Assembly (NCBI GenBank): GCA_947372105.1
Contig: CANBSH010000018.1
Location: forward strand, 1 to 43,162
DNA: 43,162 nt
Source: Chitinophagaceae bacterium
GTDB taxonomy: Bacteria > Bacteroidota > Bacteroidia > Chitinophagales > Chitinophagaceae
Direction of reading: 5' to 3'
This document shows, piece by piece, positions 6,436 to 15,245 of the stretch. The notes beneath the pieces are model-generated. The model ran no database searches and had not been told where the DNA came from. It saw nothing but the letters and a program-made list of their open reading frames with translations. The stretch's first letter is position 1. Every line of letters starts with the position of its first letter. Made by a program: the position numbers and the translations under genes.

Positions 6436-7559
6436 ACAAATTGGTCATAATAGGCCCCGCTTGGCCTTTACGAGGTGGCCTTGCAGCATTTGATGAAAAA
6501 TTAGCTATCTGTTTTAGCGAAAAAGGAATTCAAAGTTCAATATATACTTTTTCCTTACAATATCCTTCCCTATTATTTCCTGGCAAAACACAATACTCCA
6601 CACAGCCAGCACCTCAAGGTATTAATATTAAGGCCACTATAAACTCAATCAATCCTTTTAATTGGATGAAAGTGGGTTGGCAAATAATGAGAGAAAAGCC
6701 TGATTTAATTATTGTAAGATATTGGATTCCATTTTTAGGCCCTTGCTTAGGAACTATTTTAAAAATAGTTCATTGGAATCGTCATACCAAAGTGATATCT
6801 ATTGTTGACAATATGATACCACATGAGAAAAGATTAGGAGATACTTTATTTACAAAATATTTTGCTTCCAGTATTGATGGTTTTGTGACTATGAGCGAGA
6901 AAGTAAAGAATGATGTAAAGTTGTTTTCACATAAACCTACCCTTGTTTCCCCCCATCCTATTTTTGATCATTTTGGGAGTACCATTCCAACCTTACAAGC
7001 CAGAACACAATTAGGATTAGGCGAAAACGATAAGATCATTTTATTTTTTGGATACATTAGAAAATACAAGGGCTTAGATTTACTAATACAAGCCATGAAA
7101 GATATTCGCATCCAACAATTAGGGATTCGACTATTAGTAGTAGGTGAATTTTATGACGCAGCACAACCTTATATCGATTTAGTGAATGATTTAGCGCTGC
7201 AAAATCAAATCACTTTTTACGATCAATTTGTACCAGATCAAGAAGTGACAAATTATGTTTCTGCAGCCGATTTTATTATTCAGCCTTATAAAAATGCGAC
7301 ACAAAGTGGAGTCACTCCACTAGCTTATCATTTTAGTAAGCCTATGTTAGTGACGAATGTGGGTGGCTTAGCAGATACGGTGCCTCATTTAAAAGTAGGT
7401 GTAGTAACCGAACCTACTTTCGAAGACATTGCTAATGGAATTGTGCAATTATATGATTTAGGTGCCGCTCATTTTTTGCCCTATATACAAGAAGAAAGAA
7501 AAAAATATACTTGGGAGCAAATGACCGAAAAATTTTTAGCTTTACACCAGCAATTGTAA
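6429..7559 (+). CDS. Family 4 (GT-B) glycosyltransferase
   Basis: 376 residues. The N-terminal Rossmann half has the glycine-rich donor-side loop PAWPLRGGLAAF. The C-terminal half carries FFGYIRKYKGLDLLIQA, YVSAADFIIQPYKNATQSG and the nucleotide-binding acidic region near PLAYHFSKPMLVTNVGG, the usual order in GT4 retaining transferases. No membrane helix is clear, so it probably works in the cytoplasm or loosely on the membrane. Its ATG lies inside the end of the GT2 gene. Given the gmhA and gmhB genes next to it, an acceptor within lipopolysaccharide, capsule or another heptose-containing glycan is a fair inference. The exact donor and acceptor are unknown. Confidence 0.88.
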   Translation: MVNKLVIIGPAWPLRGGLAAFDEKLAICFSEKGIQSSIYTFSLQYPSLLFPGKTQYSTQPAPQGINIKATINSINPFNWMKVGWQIMREKPDLIIVRYWIPFLGPCLGTILKIVHWNRHTKVISIVDNMIPHEKRLGDTLFTKYFASSIDGFVTMSEKVKNDVKLFSHKPTLVSPHPIFDHFGSTIPTLQARTQLGLGENDKIILFFGYIRKYKGLDLLIQAMKDIRIQQLGIRLLVVGEFYDAAQPYIDLVNDLALQNQITFYDQFVPDQEVTNYVSAADFIIQPYKNATQSGVTPLAYHFSKPMLVTNVGGLADTVPHLKVGVVTEPTFEDIANGIVQLYDLGAAHFLPYIQEERKKYTWEQMTEKFLALHQQL

Positions 7560-7606
7560 ATTTTTTATGACTCTTATAAATTTCAAAAGTCTCTTAAATC
7601 TCTGAT

Positions 7607-8185
7607 ATGTCTATAGATAAAATTTCACACATCATTTCACAATCCATTCAGGTGAAGCAGGATTTATTGGCCAATAACCATTTAATCCAACAGATTCATA
7701 CGGTAGTGGAAGTCATCACAAAAGCTTTCCAAAATGGAAATAGTGTTTATTTTGCTGGCAATGGAGGCAGTGCTGCAGATGCGCAACATTTAGCTGCTGA
7801 ATTTTCGGGTCGATTTTATAAAGATCGTAAAGCATTGCCATCGGAAGCATTGCATTGTAATACCTCTTATTTAACAGCGGTAGCCAATGATTATAGTTAT
7901 GAAGTTATTTATGCCAGACTCATTGAAGGGATCACCAAACCGGGTGATGTTTTAGTAGGTATTAGTACATCCGGGAATTCAGGAAATATTGTAAAAGCAT
8001 TTGAAGCTGCTAAAAATAATCAATTGGTAACCATTGGATTCACTGGTGATAAAGGGGGTAAAATGAAAGAACTTGGAGATTATTTAATTAATGTTCCTTC
8101 AAATGATACTCCTCGCATACAAGAATCACATATATTAGTAGGTCATATTATTTGCGAATTGGTAGAAGCCAATATTTTTGGGTAA
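7607..8185 (+). CDS. gmhA: Sedoheptulose-7-phosphate isomerase (GmhA), SIS domain
   Basis: 192 residues, the standard GmhA length. It converts sedoheptulose 7-phosphate to D-glycero-D-manno-heptose 7-phosphate, the first step of nucleotide-activated heptose synthesis. Visible features are the phosphate loop GNGGSAADAQHLAAEFSGRF, the second SIS signature STSGNSGNIVKAFEAA, and the C-terminal helix HILVGHIICELVE carrying the conserved His and Glu. It lies 47 bases after the GT4 gene and 14 bases before gmhB. The kinase and nucleotidyltransferase steps (HldE or HddA/HddC) are not encoded in the window. Confidence 0.95.
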   Translation: MSIDKISHIISQSIQVKQDLLANNHLIQQIHTVVEVITKAFQNGNSVYFAGNGGSAADAQHLAAEFSGRFYKDRKALPSEALHCNTSYLTAVANDYSYEVIYARLIEGITKPGDVLVGISTSGNSGNIVKAFEAAKNNQLVTIGFTGDKGGKMKELGDYLINVPSNDTPRIQESHILVGHIICELVEANIFG

Positions 8186-8199
8186 ACTTAATTGTAACA

Positions 8200-8775
8200 A
8201 TGGCTTTTCAACTTTCTGATATTCAACCTAACTGGACTTTGTTTTTAGACAGAGATGGGGTGATTAATGTAGAAAAAGACAATGATTATGTTACCTCCTG
8301 GAAAGAGTTTTTATTTTATCCAGAAAGTTTAGAAGCACTCCCCTTACTTAGAAAGTTCTTTAAAACAATTGTGATCACAACCAATCAAAAAGGAGTAGGA
8401 AAAGGGATCATGTTGGAATCCACACTGCAAGATATTCATACCAACATGCTTGAAAAAATAGAAAGTATAGGGGGCGGAATTGATCATATTTTTTATTGTA
8501 TCGATTTAGAAAATGATTCCCCTAATCGTAAACCTCAGCCAGGTATGGCATTTCAAGCTAAAGAGAAATTCCCTTCTATTCAATGGAATCAATCCATTAT
8601 GGTTGGCAATAGAATGAGTGATATGCAGTTTGGTCGTAATGCGGGCTTACACACCATTTTTTTAGCTACGACCCATCCTGAAACTACATTTCCTGATGCT
8701 CACATAGATTTTCGATTTTCTAATTTATTAGAATTTACTAAAGCGATCATTCAGAATAATGTTATTTACAAATAA
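8200..8775 (+). CDS. gmhB: HAD-family heptose bisphosphate phosphatase (GmhB-like), zinc loop reduced
   Basis: 191 residues from ATG 8200. An in-frame ATG at 8152 lies inside gmhA and would add 16 unconserved residues. HAD motif I is FLDRDGVIN, motif II is ITTNQKGVGKG (Thr), and motif III plus IV run from RKPQPGM to MVGNRMSDMQFGRNAG. This matches GmhB, which removes the 7-phosphate of manno-heptose 1,7-bisphosphate. The zinc-binding loop of the E. coli enzyme (CxH...CxCRKP) is not present: the equivalent stretch reads FYCIDLENDSPNRKP with a single Cys. Adjacency to gmhA supports the role. A histidinol-phosphate phosphatase activity would be the main alternative. Confidence 0.88.
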   Translation: MAFQLSDIQPNWTLFLDRDGVINVEKDNDYVTSWKEFLFYPESLEALPLLRKFFKTIVITTNQKGVGKGIMLESTLQDIHTNMLEKIESIGGGIDHIFYCIDLENDSPNRKPQPGMAFQAKEKFPSIQWNQSIMVGNRMSDMQFGRNAGLHTIFLATTHPETTFPDAHIDFRFSNLLEFTKAIIQNNVIYK

Positions 8776-8781
8776 ATAAGT

Positions 8782-9624
8782 ATGTTTAAAAATAGTTTTT
8801 TGATTGGTATATACATTCTTCTCTCCTTTCCATTATTTGTTAAAAGTCAAGGAAACAAAGACACTGATCATAATGGATTACAGCTTCAGCAGTACGCATT
8901 GCAAATACAATCTGACACCATTTTATCACATCGCTTATTCGCAGATAGTGTTTTAACAAGAGCTTTAGTGACACATCTAAAACAACCTTATTCCTTTGAT
9001 TTTAGTTTTGATTCTTTAACAGCAATTAAACATATTAGCTCCCCCGATAAAAAATTTAAATTTTTTTCTTGGCAAATTGATTTAGGGGATGGAACCTACA
9101 GACAAAGAGGTGCTATGCAATTGCAAACGAATGATGGCAGTTTAAAACTGCTCCCCTTCTTTGACAATTCTGATTTTGTTCAAAACATGAGCATTGGGAT
9201 ATATGATCGAAAACATTGGATGGGGGCTATTTATTATGATATCATCCCTGTATATTATAATAGTGATACCTTATATACACTTTTAGGATTTGATGAAAAT
9301 ACCAATGGAATTTCTAAGAAAATTATTGAAGTATTAAAATTTGAAAATGGAGAACCTATTTTAGGAGGTGATTATTTTAAATATCCTACTGACCCCACTT
9401 TCCCATTGGGGAAAGCTGATCGATTCGTATATCAATATAAAAAAGGCAGTAATGCAGTGGTAAAATACGATGCAGTGAGACTTAGGATCGTACTATCTGA
9501 ATTAGCCAGTACCGAAAATGATTTAAAAAAAATAGAAACATTAGTTCCTTCTGGCAATGAAAAATATTTTGCTTGGTTGAATGGTAAATGGGAATTAGCG
9601 ACAGTAGAGTCAACGATATATTAA
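8782..9624 (+). CDS. Secreted hypothetical protein at the end of the heptose operon
   Basis: 280 residues with a signal peptide: basic start, hydrophobic core about residues 5-20, and a probable cleavage before QGNK. The mature part is rich in Phe, Tyr and Asp, with segments such as [18 protein letters not shown] and [20 protein letters not shown] that suggest beta structure. I recognise no catalytic motif and no named domain. It starts seven bases after gmhB, so it is very likely co-transcribed, and it ends antiparallel to lepA with the two stop codons overlapping. A periplasmic or outer-membrane role tied to the glycan genes is possible, but only from position. Confidence 0.8.
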   Translation: MFKNSFLIGIYILLSFPLFVKSQGNKDTDHNGLQLQQYALQIQSDTILSHRLFADSVLTRALVTHLKQPYSFDFSFDSLTAIKHISSPDKKFKFFSWQIDLGDGTYRQRGAMQLQTNDGSLKLLPFFDNSDFVQNMSIGIYDRKHWMGAIYYDIIPVYYNSDTLYTLLGFDENTNGISKKIIEVLKFENGEPILGGDYFKYPTDPTFPLGKADRFVYQYKKGSNAVVKYDAVRLRIVLSELASTENDLKKIETLVPSGNEKYFAWLNGKWELATVESTIY

Positions 9625-11405
9625 TCCAGTTTTAAAACTGCTAAGAAAGCTTCTTGAGGAATTTCTACGTTACCAATTTGACGCATACGTTTTTTACCTT
9701 CTTTCTGCTTTTCCAATAATTTACGTTTACGACTTATATCACCACCGTAACATTTTGCAGTTACATCCTTTCTCATGGCGCTAATATTTTCACGTGCGAC
9801 AATCTTTGCGCCAATAGCAGCTTGTATAGAAATTTGGAATTGTTGCTTTGTTAATAATTCTTTTAACTTCTCACATAATTTACGACCAAAATCGGATGCC
9901 TTTCCTCTATGAATTAAAGCACTTAAAGCATCTACTTTTTCCGCGTTTAATAAAATATCCATTTTTACAATATCGGCATCTCTAAATCCAATTTGAGAAT
10001 AATCAAAAGAAGCATACCCCCTTGTTTGACTCTTTAATTTATCGTAAAAATCAAATACGATTTCGGTCATAGGCATTTCAAAAATCAATTCCACTCTGGT
10101 CGGAGTCAAATAACTTTGATTGATCAAAATCCCTCGCTTAGTTAAACATAAAGTGATAATATTACCAATATAATCAGGAGCTGTAATAATTTGAGCGCGA
10201 ATATAAGGTTCTTCAATATGTTCAATTTTCACCGGGTCAGGCATTTCTGACGGATTGTTCACAATTAATTTCTCACCTCTTGTGGTATAGGCTATAAAAC
10301 TTACGTTAGGCACAGTGGTAATAACAGTTTGATTAAACTCACGTTCCAGACGTTCTTGAATGATCTCCATGTGTAGTAATCCTAAGAATCCACATCTAAA
10401 ACCAAAACCTAATGCTTGCGAAGTTTCTAATTCAAAAGTTAAAGAAGCATCATTTAATTGTAATTTTTCCATACAATCTCTAAGCTCTTCAAACTCATCT
10501 GTATTCACAGGATAAATACCTGCGAATACCATTGGTTTAACTTCTTCAAATCCATGAATCATTTCACCTGGATTATTTGCAAGAGTAATGGTATCTCCCA
10601 CTTTCACTTCTTTGGCTACTTTAATGCCTGTTATAATATAACCCACATCCCCAGCTCTTACTTCGGCTTTAGGGGTCATTGCTAATTTTAATACCCCTAC
10701 TTCATCTGCGTTATAATCTCTTCCAGAAGCCACAAAACGTATTTTATCATTCTTCTTTAATACCCCATTCATGATTCGATAATACACAATGATTCCTCGG
10801 AAACTATTAAATACACTATCAAAAATTAATGCTTGTAACGGAGCTTCCGTATTTCCCACTGGTGCAGGAATTCGTTCGCAAATAGCTTGCAAAATTTCTT
10901 CAATACCAATTCCTGATCTACCACTCGCTAATAATATATCTTCTTGTTTACATCCAATGAGTTCAATAATTTGATCCGTGACTTCTGGTATTTTAGCACC
11001 GTCCATATCAATTTTATTGATGACTGGAATAATTTCTAAATTATTATCTAGGGCTAAATATAAATTACTAATTGTTTGTGCTTGTATTCCTTGTGAAGCA
11101 TCTACCAATAATAAAGCTCCTTCACATGCTGCTAAAGCACGGCTTACTTCATAACTGAAATCGACGTGTCCTGGAGTATCTATTAAATTATAAGTATAGG
11201 TAATTCCTTTATGGATATAATTAATTTGAATTGCATGACTCTTTATTGTAATTCCTTTTTCACGTTCTAAATCCATATCATCCAACACTTGATTCATCAT
11301 TTCGCGTTCTGTGATGGTTTTAGTGTGTTCTAATAATCGATCTGCCAAAGTACTCTTACCATGATCAATATGAGCGATGATACAAAAATTTCTTATTTTA
11401 TCCAT
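9621..11405 (-). CDS. lepA: Elongation factor 4 (LepA), translational GTPase
   Basis: 594 residues, close to the usual 595-600. GTPase motifs are G1 AHIDHGKS (11-18), G3 DTPGH and G4 NKID. Domain II, the EF-G-like domain III, and the LepA-specific C-terminal domain with [24 protein letters not shown] (basic tRNA-contacting segment) follow in order. EF4 binds ribosomes and acts on stalled or back-translocated complexes and on initiation. It lies 25 bases downstream of tpiA on the same strand and is probably co-transcribed. Its stop overlaps the stop of the convergent secreted-protein gene. Confidence 0.98.
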   Translation of the reverse strand: MDKIRNFCIIAHIDHGKSTLADRLLEHTKTITEREMMNQVLDDMDLEREKGITIKSHAIQINYIHKGITYTYNLIDTPGHVDFSYEVSRALAACEGALLLVDASQGIQAQTISNLYLALDNNLEIIPVINKIDMDGAKIPEVTDQIIELIGCKQEDILLASGRSGIGIEEILQAICERIPAPVGNTEAPLQALIFDSVFNSFRGIIVYYRIMNGVLKKNDKIRFVASGRDYNADEVGVLKLAMTPKAEVRAGDVGYIITGIKVAKEVKVGDTITLANNPGEMIHGFEEVKPMVFAGIYPVNTDEFEELRDCMEKLQLNDASLTFELETSQALGFGFRCGFLGLLHMEIIQERLEREFNQTVITTVPNVSFIAYTTRGEKLIVNNPSEMPDPVKIEHIEEPYIRAQIITAPDYIGNIITLCLTKRGILINQSYLTPTRVELIFEMPMTEIVFDFYDKLKSQTRGYASFDYSQIGFRDADIVKMDILLNAEKVDALSALIHRGKASDFGRKLCEKLKELLTKQQFQISIQAAIGAKIVARENISAMRKDVTAKCYGGDISRKRKLLEKQKEGKKRMRQIGNVEIPQEAFLAVLKLD

Positions 11406-11430
11406 GTCAGTGAAAGTAGTCTTTTAAAAT

Positions 11431-12192
11431 CTATTTAAGTGCGTTAATGATGGCGTTAAATTCAGTTACAATTAAGGAGGCACCACCTACTAATCCTCCA
11501 TCTACATCGGGTTGTGAAAATATTTCTACAGCATTGTTTGCCTTCACACTTCCACCATATAAGATAGAAATAGATTGCGCAATATTTTCTCCATATTGTT
11601 TTGCTAAAACAGAACGTATATATGCATGTATTTCTTGCGCTTGATCACTTGTTGCAGTTTTGCCGGTACCAATCGCCCAAATAGGTTCATAAGCAATTAC
11701 TACTTTTGAAATTTCATCGGCAGATAATTGAAATAAAGAAGCTTCAATTTGTTTTGCTACATATTCATTTTGTGTGCCTGCTTCTCTAATAGCTAAAGGT
11801 TCTCCACAACAAAATATAGGAGTACTTCCTATGGCTAATGTTGCATTCACTTTTTCGGCTAAAAAAGTATCCGATTCATTGAAATATTCTCTTCTTTCAG
11901 AATGACCTATTACAATGTGTTTCACCCCTACCGAAGCTAACATAGGAGCTGAAATTTCACCAGTAAAAGCGCCATTGGCTTTGGGATAACAATTTTGGGC
12001 TGCAATATGAACTCCTGACTTCTCTGCTACTTTTTGAATAGCTAAGGGAATATAGATAGCAGGAACAGAAATTATAACTTGTTGATTTTCAGATAGATGA
12101 TACGAAGACGATAATAAATCATTTAATAATTGTTCCGCTTCCGACCAGCTTAAATTCATCTTCCAATTGGCAGCAGCTATTTGTTTTCTCAT
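11431..12192 (-). CDS. tpiA: Triosephosphate isomerase
   Basis: 253 residues, normal for the family. Catalytic and substrate residues are visible: AANWKMN (Asn and Lys, about 8-13), the electrophilic His in GHSERREYF, the catalytic Glu in AYEPIWAIGTGKTA with flexible loop 6, and the phosphate-binding YGGSVKANNA and GGLVGGASL. It interconverts dihydroxyacetone phosphate and glyceraldehyde 3-phosphate in glycolysis. The gene follows the alternative glmU gene by 76 bp, and a minus-strand box TAGTTTTG (12235-12242) lies between, so it likely has its own promoter and shares the message with lepA. Confidence 0.98.
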   Translation of the reverse strand: MRKQIAAANWKMNLSWSEAEQLLNDLLSSSYHLSENQQVIISVPAIYIPLAIQKVAEKSGVHIAAQNCYPKANGAFTGEISAPMLASVGVKHIVIGHSERREYFNESDTFLAEKVNATLAIGSTPIFCCGEPLAIREAGTQNEYVAKQIEASLFQLSADEISKVVIAYEPIWAIGTGKTATSDQAQEIHAYIRSVLAKQYGENIAQSISILYGGSVKANNAVEIFSQPDVDGGLVGGASLIVTEFNAIINALK

Positions 12193-12234
12193 AGTATCAA
12201 TGCTTTTAAAGGTATTTCCTTCTTATTTGCGCTG

Positions 12235-12242
12235 CAAAACTA
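12235..12242 (-). promoter_or_regulatory. Bacteroidota -7 box for tpiA
   Basis: The minus strand reads TAGTTTTG, a full match to TAnnTTTG, followed by CAGCGC. It is about 42 bases from the tpiA ATG. No good -33 TTG is seen. Confidence 0.5.
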
Positions 12243-12268
12243 CTTAAAAATTGGCTGATTTAGGTCAT

Positions 12269-13447
12269 TTAGAAGCTAGAATGATGACTAGGGAGTTTTT
12301 TATGTAAATAGGCTAAAACTTGCTTCTCCTCGGGAGTGATTTCAAAGCCTTTCAATTTCTTCCAATTATTAATATCGTCAATGGCTTTATTAAATTGATA
12401 TCCTGACACAATACCCCAAGTAAAATTGGGTAAATATTTAGGCAGTAACCCATTTCCAAATATGTTAGCGCTCACCCCTACATAAGATCCCGTATTGATA
12501 CTGGATTGAATAGCAAAACGACTATAATCACCCATTAACATTCCCATTTTTTGACCTACTATTTCCCAAATTTGTTTGGCCTCATTCCACATTTGCACTT
12601 TTCCTGCAGTATTTTTTATGTTACTGTTACAGGTACCTGCACCTATATTACACCAGTGTCCAATAATACTATCTCCCAAATATCCTTCATGTCCTTTATT
12701 AGAAAATCCTAATAAAATAGAATTTTTAATTTCACCTCCTGCTAAACAATAAGGTCCTACTGTGGTAGATCCATAAATACTAGCATTCATTTTCACCACC
12801 CCTTTTTCTCCTAATACAAAGGGACCTCTAATGGAAGCTCCTTCCATGATGAGTGCATCTTTGCCAATGTAGATGGGGCCTGTACTAGCATTTAAATTGG
12901 CACAATGAATTTGAGCGCCAGATTCCACAAAAATATTTTCTGGAGCAACTACTTTATTGGAAGCATCAATAGAAGCACTTTTTGCTTTCTTAACAAATTT
13001 AAAATCTTGTTCAATTAAAATGGGATGCCATTGTAATAAATCAATAGCATCATTTATAAAATGTGCGTTATCAAAATTGAGGGGAGCAAAATTGGCCAAT
13101 AATATTTTTTCAAATGCTCTTTCGCAGGAATGTGTAGCGATCCATTTCCCACTGGTACTAATTAATTTTTCCCCTTCTTTTAAAGCTATGATTTGTGCTA
13201 CTAAATGATCATCAGGAACGCAGGTTGCATTTATAAAAATTGCAGGTTCAGTATTTTCAAGAAATGAATTATTGGAATATAGCTTTTGTAAATAAGGGGT
13301 GGTAAAAATGCCACATTCCACTTTTAAATATTGCTCCCATCTTTCTTGAATGGAATAAATTCCAATTCTAAGGTGGGCAATGGAATGCGTATAACTAAAA
13401 GGGTAAAATTTCTCTCTATCTGCAAGGTCTACTAATACGTATTGCAT
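12269..13447 (-). CDS. Alternative GlmU-type sugar nucleotidyltransferase/acyltransferase
   Basis: 392 residues. The second half (about 165-350) is a left-handed beta-helix with hexapeptide repeats (for example GPIYIGKDALIMEGASIRGP, SILLGFSNKGHEGYLGDS, WCNIGAGTCNSNIKNTAG), matching the acetyltransferase/trimeric part of GlmU. The N-terminal third lacks the pyrophosphorylase loop GxGxRM, but begins with VLVDLADREKFYPFSYTHSI, typical of the Bacteroidota family annotated as alternative GlmU (UDP-GlcNAc diphosphorylase/GlcN-1-P acetyltransferase, as I recall). It probably supplies UDP-GlcNAc for peptidoglycan and LPS. It is divergent from pruA. The exact enzymatic steps are inferred from the family. 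Confidence 0.82.
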   Translation of the reverse strand: MQYVLVDLADREKFYPFSYTHSIAHLRIGIYSIQERWEQYLKVECGIFTTPYLQKLYSNNSFLENTEPAIFINATCVPDDHLVAQIIALKEGEKLISTSGKWIATHSCERAFEKILLANFAPLNFDNAHFINDAIDLLQWHPILIEQDFKFVKKAKSASIDASNKVVAPENIFVESGAQIHCANLNASTGPIYIGKDALIMEGASIRGPFVLGEKGVVKMNASIYGSTTVGPYCLAGGEIKNSILLGFSNKGHEGYLGDSIIGHWCNIGAGTCNSNIKNTAGKVQMWNEAKQIWEIVGQKMGMLMGDYSRFAIQSSINTGSYVGVSANIFGNGLLPKYLPNFTWGIVSGYQFNKAIDDINNWKKLKGFEITPEEKQVLAYLHKKLPSHHSSF

Positions 13448-13523
13448 AACTGCTATTTAAGACATAAAAGTAAAACAAGTTATAGGATTTTTCATATTTC
13501 CTTACAGATGTTCATATTATGCT

Positions 13524-13531
13524 TATTTTTG
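13524..13531 (+). promoter_or_regulatory. Bacteroidota -7 box for pruA
   Basis: TATTTTTG, followed 19 bases later by the ATG at 13551. No clear -33 TTG; TTTC at 13497-13500 is a possible weak match. Confidence 0.5.
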
Positions 13532-13550
13532 TATCCTTAACAACTATATT

Positions 13551-15182
13551 ATGCAATTTGGTTATTTCAACTACCCTACACCAGCGAATGAACCCGTATT
13601 GAATTATGCGCCAGGTTCTCCCGAAAAATTAGCTCTTAAAAAGGCATTAGCCGATTTAAAGTCAAAAACATTGGATATCCCAATGTATATTAATGGAAAG
13701 GAAGTGCGTACAGGTGAAAAAGTGGAAATTCATCCTCCTCATGAAAGACAACATGTTTTAGGTCATTTTCATGCTGGAAATAAAAAGCATGTAGAACAAG
13801 CCATTGAATCTGCTTTGCAAGTAAGAACTTCTTGGGCAAATATGAGTTGGGAAGCAAGAGCGCATATATTTTTAAAAGCGGCCGATTTATTAGCTACAAA
13901 ATATCGTTTTGAAATGAATGCTTCCACTATGTTGGGGCAAAGTAAAAATGCATTTCAAGCTGAGATTGATGCGGCTTGTGAATTGATTGATTTTTTAAGA
14001 TTCAACGTTCACTTTTTAAGTGAGATATATAAACAACAACCTGTTTCTGCACCAGGTATTCATAATAGAATGGAATGGCGTGGATTAGAAGGATTTGTGT
14101 TAGCGATTACTCCATTTAATTTTACTGCGATTGGAGGGAACCTACCCACATCTGCAGCAATGTGCGGCAATGTAGTCATATGGAAAGCAGCGAATACCCA
14201 AATTTATTCTGCACAATTATTTATGCGTATTTTAAAAGAAGCAGGATTACCTGATGGCGTAATTAATTTAGTGTATGTAGATGGTCCCACTATTGGAAAC
14301 ACTTGCTTTACACATCCTGATTTTGCGGGAGTTCATTTTACAGGATCTACTGGAGTATTTAATTATATGTGGAAACAAATTGGGGAGAATATTTCAAAAT
14401 ATAAATCTTATCCAAGAATTGTGGGTGAAACAGGTGGTAAGGATTTTGTAATAGCGCATCCTTCTGCAAATGTAGATGCTGTCGTGACTGCTTTAGCAAG
14501 AGGATCTTTTGAATACCAAGGTCAAAAATGTTCTGCAGCTTCTCGTGCTTATATTCCAAAGAGCATGGCAGAGGAAGTAAAAACAAAATTAGTGAAAGCC
14601 GTGAAGTCTATGAAAATGGGAACGGTAGAAGATTTTAGCAATTTTGTAAATGCTGTGATTGATGAGAAATCTTTTGACAACATTGCAAGTTACATTAGCA
14701 AAGCAAAGAGTGATAAAAATGCAAATATTATTGTTGGCGGAAAATGTGATAAACGCAAAGGTTTCTTTATTGAACCAACTGTGATTGAAACAACCAGTCC
14801 TAAATATTTAACTATGTGCGAGGAAATATTTGGGCCAGTGTTGACCATTTATACCTATCCTACCAATCAATTTGAAAAAGCATTAGAATTAGTTGACACG
14901 ACTTCTAAATATGCTTTAACGGGGGCTGTACTTTCTCAGGATCGTGCATCCATCGAATTAGCGACCGAAAAATTAAGACATGCTGCAGGTAATTTTTATG
15001 TCAATGACAAACCTACAGGAGCTGTGGTGGGTCAACAACCTTTTGGCGGTGCCAGAGCTTCAGGAACCAATGATAAGGCAGGAAGTATGCTTAATTTATA
15101 CCGTTGGTTGAGTGCTAGAACCATCAAGGAGACCTTTAATCCTCCTACCGACTATAAATACCCATTTTTAAACGAAGCTTAA
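13551..15182 (+). CDS. pruA: L-glutamate gamma-semialdehyde (1-pyrroline-5-carboxylate) dehydrogenase
   Basis: 543 residues, the normal size for stand-alone P5C dehydrogenase. It oxidises glutamate semialdehyde to glutamate with NAD+, the last step of proline breakdown. Visible are ITPFNFTAIGGNLP (cofactor side), HFTGSTGVF, the general base Glu293 in VGETGGKDF, the nucleophile Cys327 in GQKCSAASR, EEIFGPVL and the C-terminal FGGARASGTNDKAG. The proline dehydrogenase partner is not in the window. The gene has its own promoter box and is followed, after 63 bp carrying a dyad, by pdhA. Confidence 0.97.
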   Translation: MQFGYFNYPTPANEPVLNYAPGSPEKLALKKALADLKSKTLDIPMYINGKEVRTGEKVEIHPPHERQHVLGHFHAGNKKHVEQAIESALQVRTSWANMSWEARAHIFLKAADLLATKYRFEMNASTMLGQSKNAFQAEIDAACELIDFLRFNVHFLSEIYKQQPVSAPGIHNRMEWRGLEGFVLAITPFNFTAIGGNLPTSAAMCGNVVIWKAANTQIYSAQLFMRILKEAGLPDGVINLVYVDGPTIGNTCFTHPDFAGVHFTGSTGVFNYMWKQIGENISKYKSYPRIVGETGGKDFVIAHPSANVDAVVTALARGSFEYQGQKCSAASRAYIPKSMAEEVKTKLVKAVKSMKMGTVEDFSNFVNAVIDEKSFDNIASYISKAKSDKNANIIVGGKCDKRKGFFIEPTVIETTSPKYLTMCEEIFGPVLTIYTYPTNQFEKALELVDTTSKYALTGAVLSQDRASIELATEKLRHAAGNFYVNDKPTGAVVGQQPFGGARASGTNDKAGSMLNLYRWLSARTIKETFNPPTDYKYPFLNEA

Positions 15183-15184
15183 AC

Positions 15185-15219
15185 TACTGTTTTGTACATA
15201 TTTATATCAGAAAACAGTA
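15185..15219. promoter_or_regulatory. 9-bp perfect dyad overlapping both promoter boxes of pdhA
   Basis: TACTGTTTT (15185-15193) and AAAACAGTA (15211-15219) are exact inverted repeats with a 17-base spacer. The left arm overlaps the -33 TTTG (15191-15194) and the right arm the -7 box (15218-15225). This is where a repressor would block RNA polymerase. It could also form a stem after pruA, but no T-run follows. Confidence 0.5.
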
Positions 15220-15225
15220 TATTTG
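15191..15225 (+). promoter_or_regulatory. Promoter of pdhA (TTTG - 23 bases - TATATTTG)
   Basis: -33 box TTTG (15191-15194) and -7 box TATATTTG (15218-15225) are separated by 23 bases, within the Bacteroidota range. The GTG start of pdhA is 20 bases after the -7 box. Confidence 0.65.
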
Positions 15226-15245
15226 CTCCTCAAAAATAAAGGACT

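Noticed and set aside
8173..8180. TATTTTTG inside the end of gmhA as a gmhB promoter
   Set aside because: It lies in coding sequence where the same bases encode ANIFG; with no -33 box and close gene spacing, an internal promoter is not supported.
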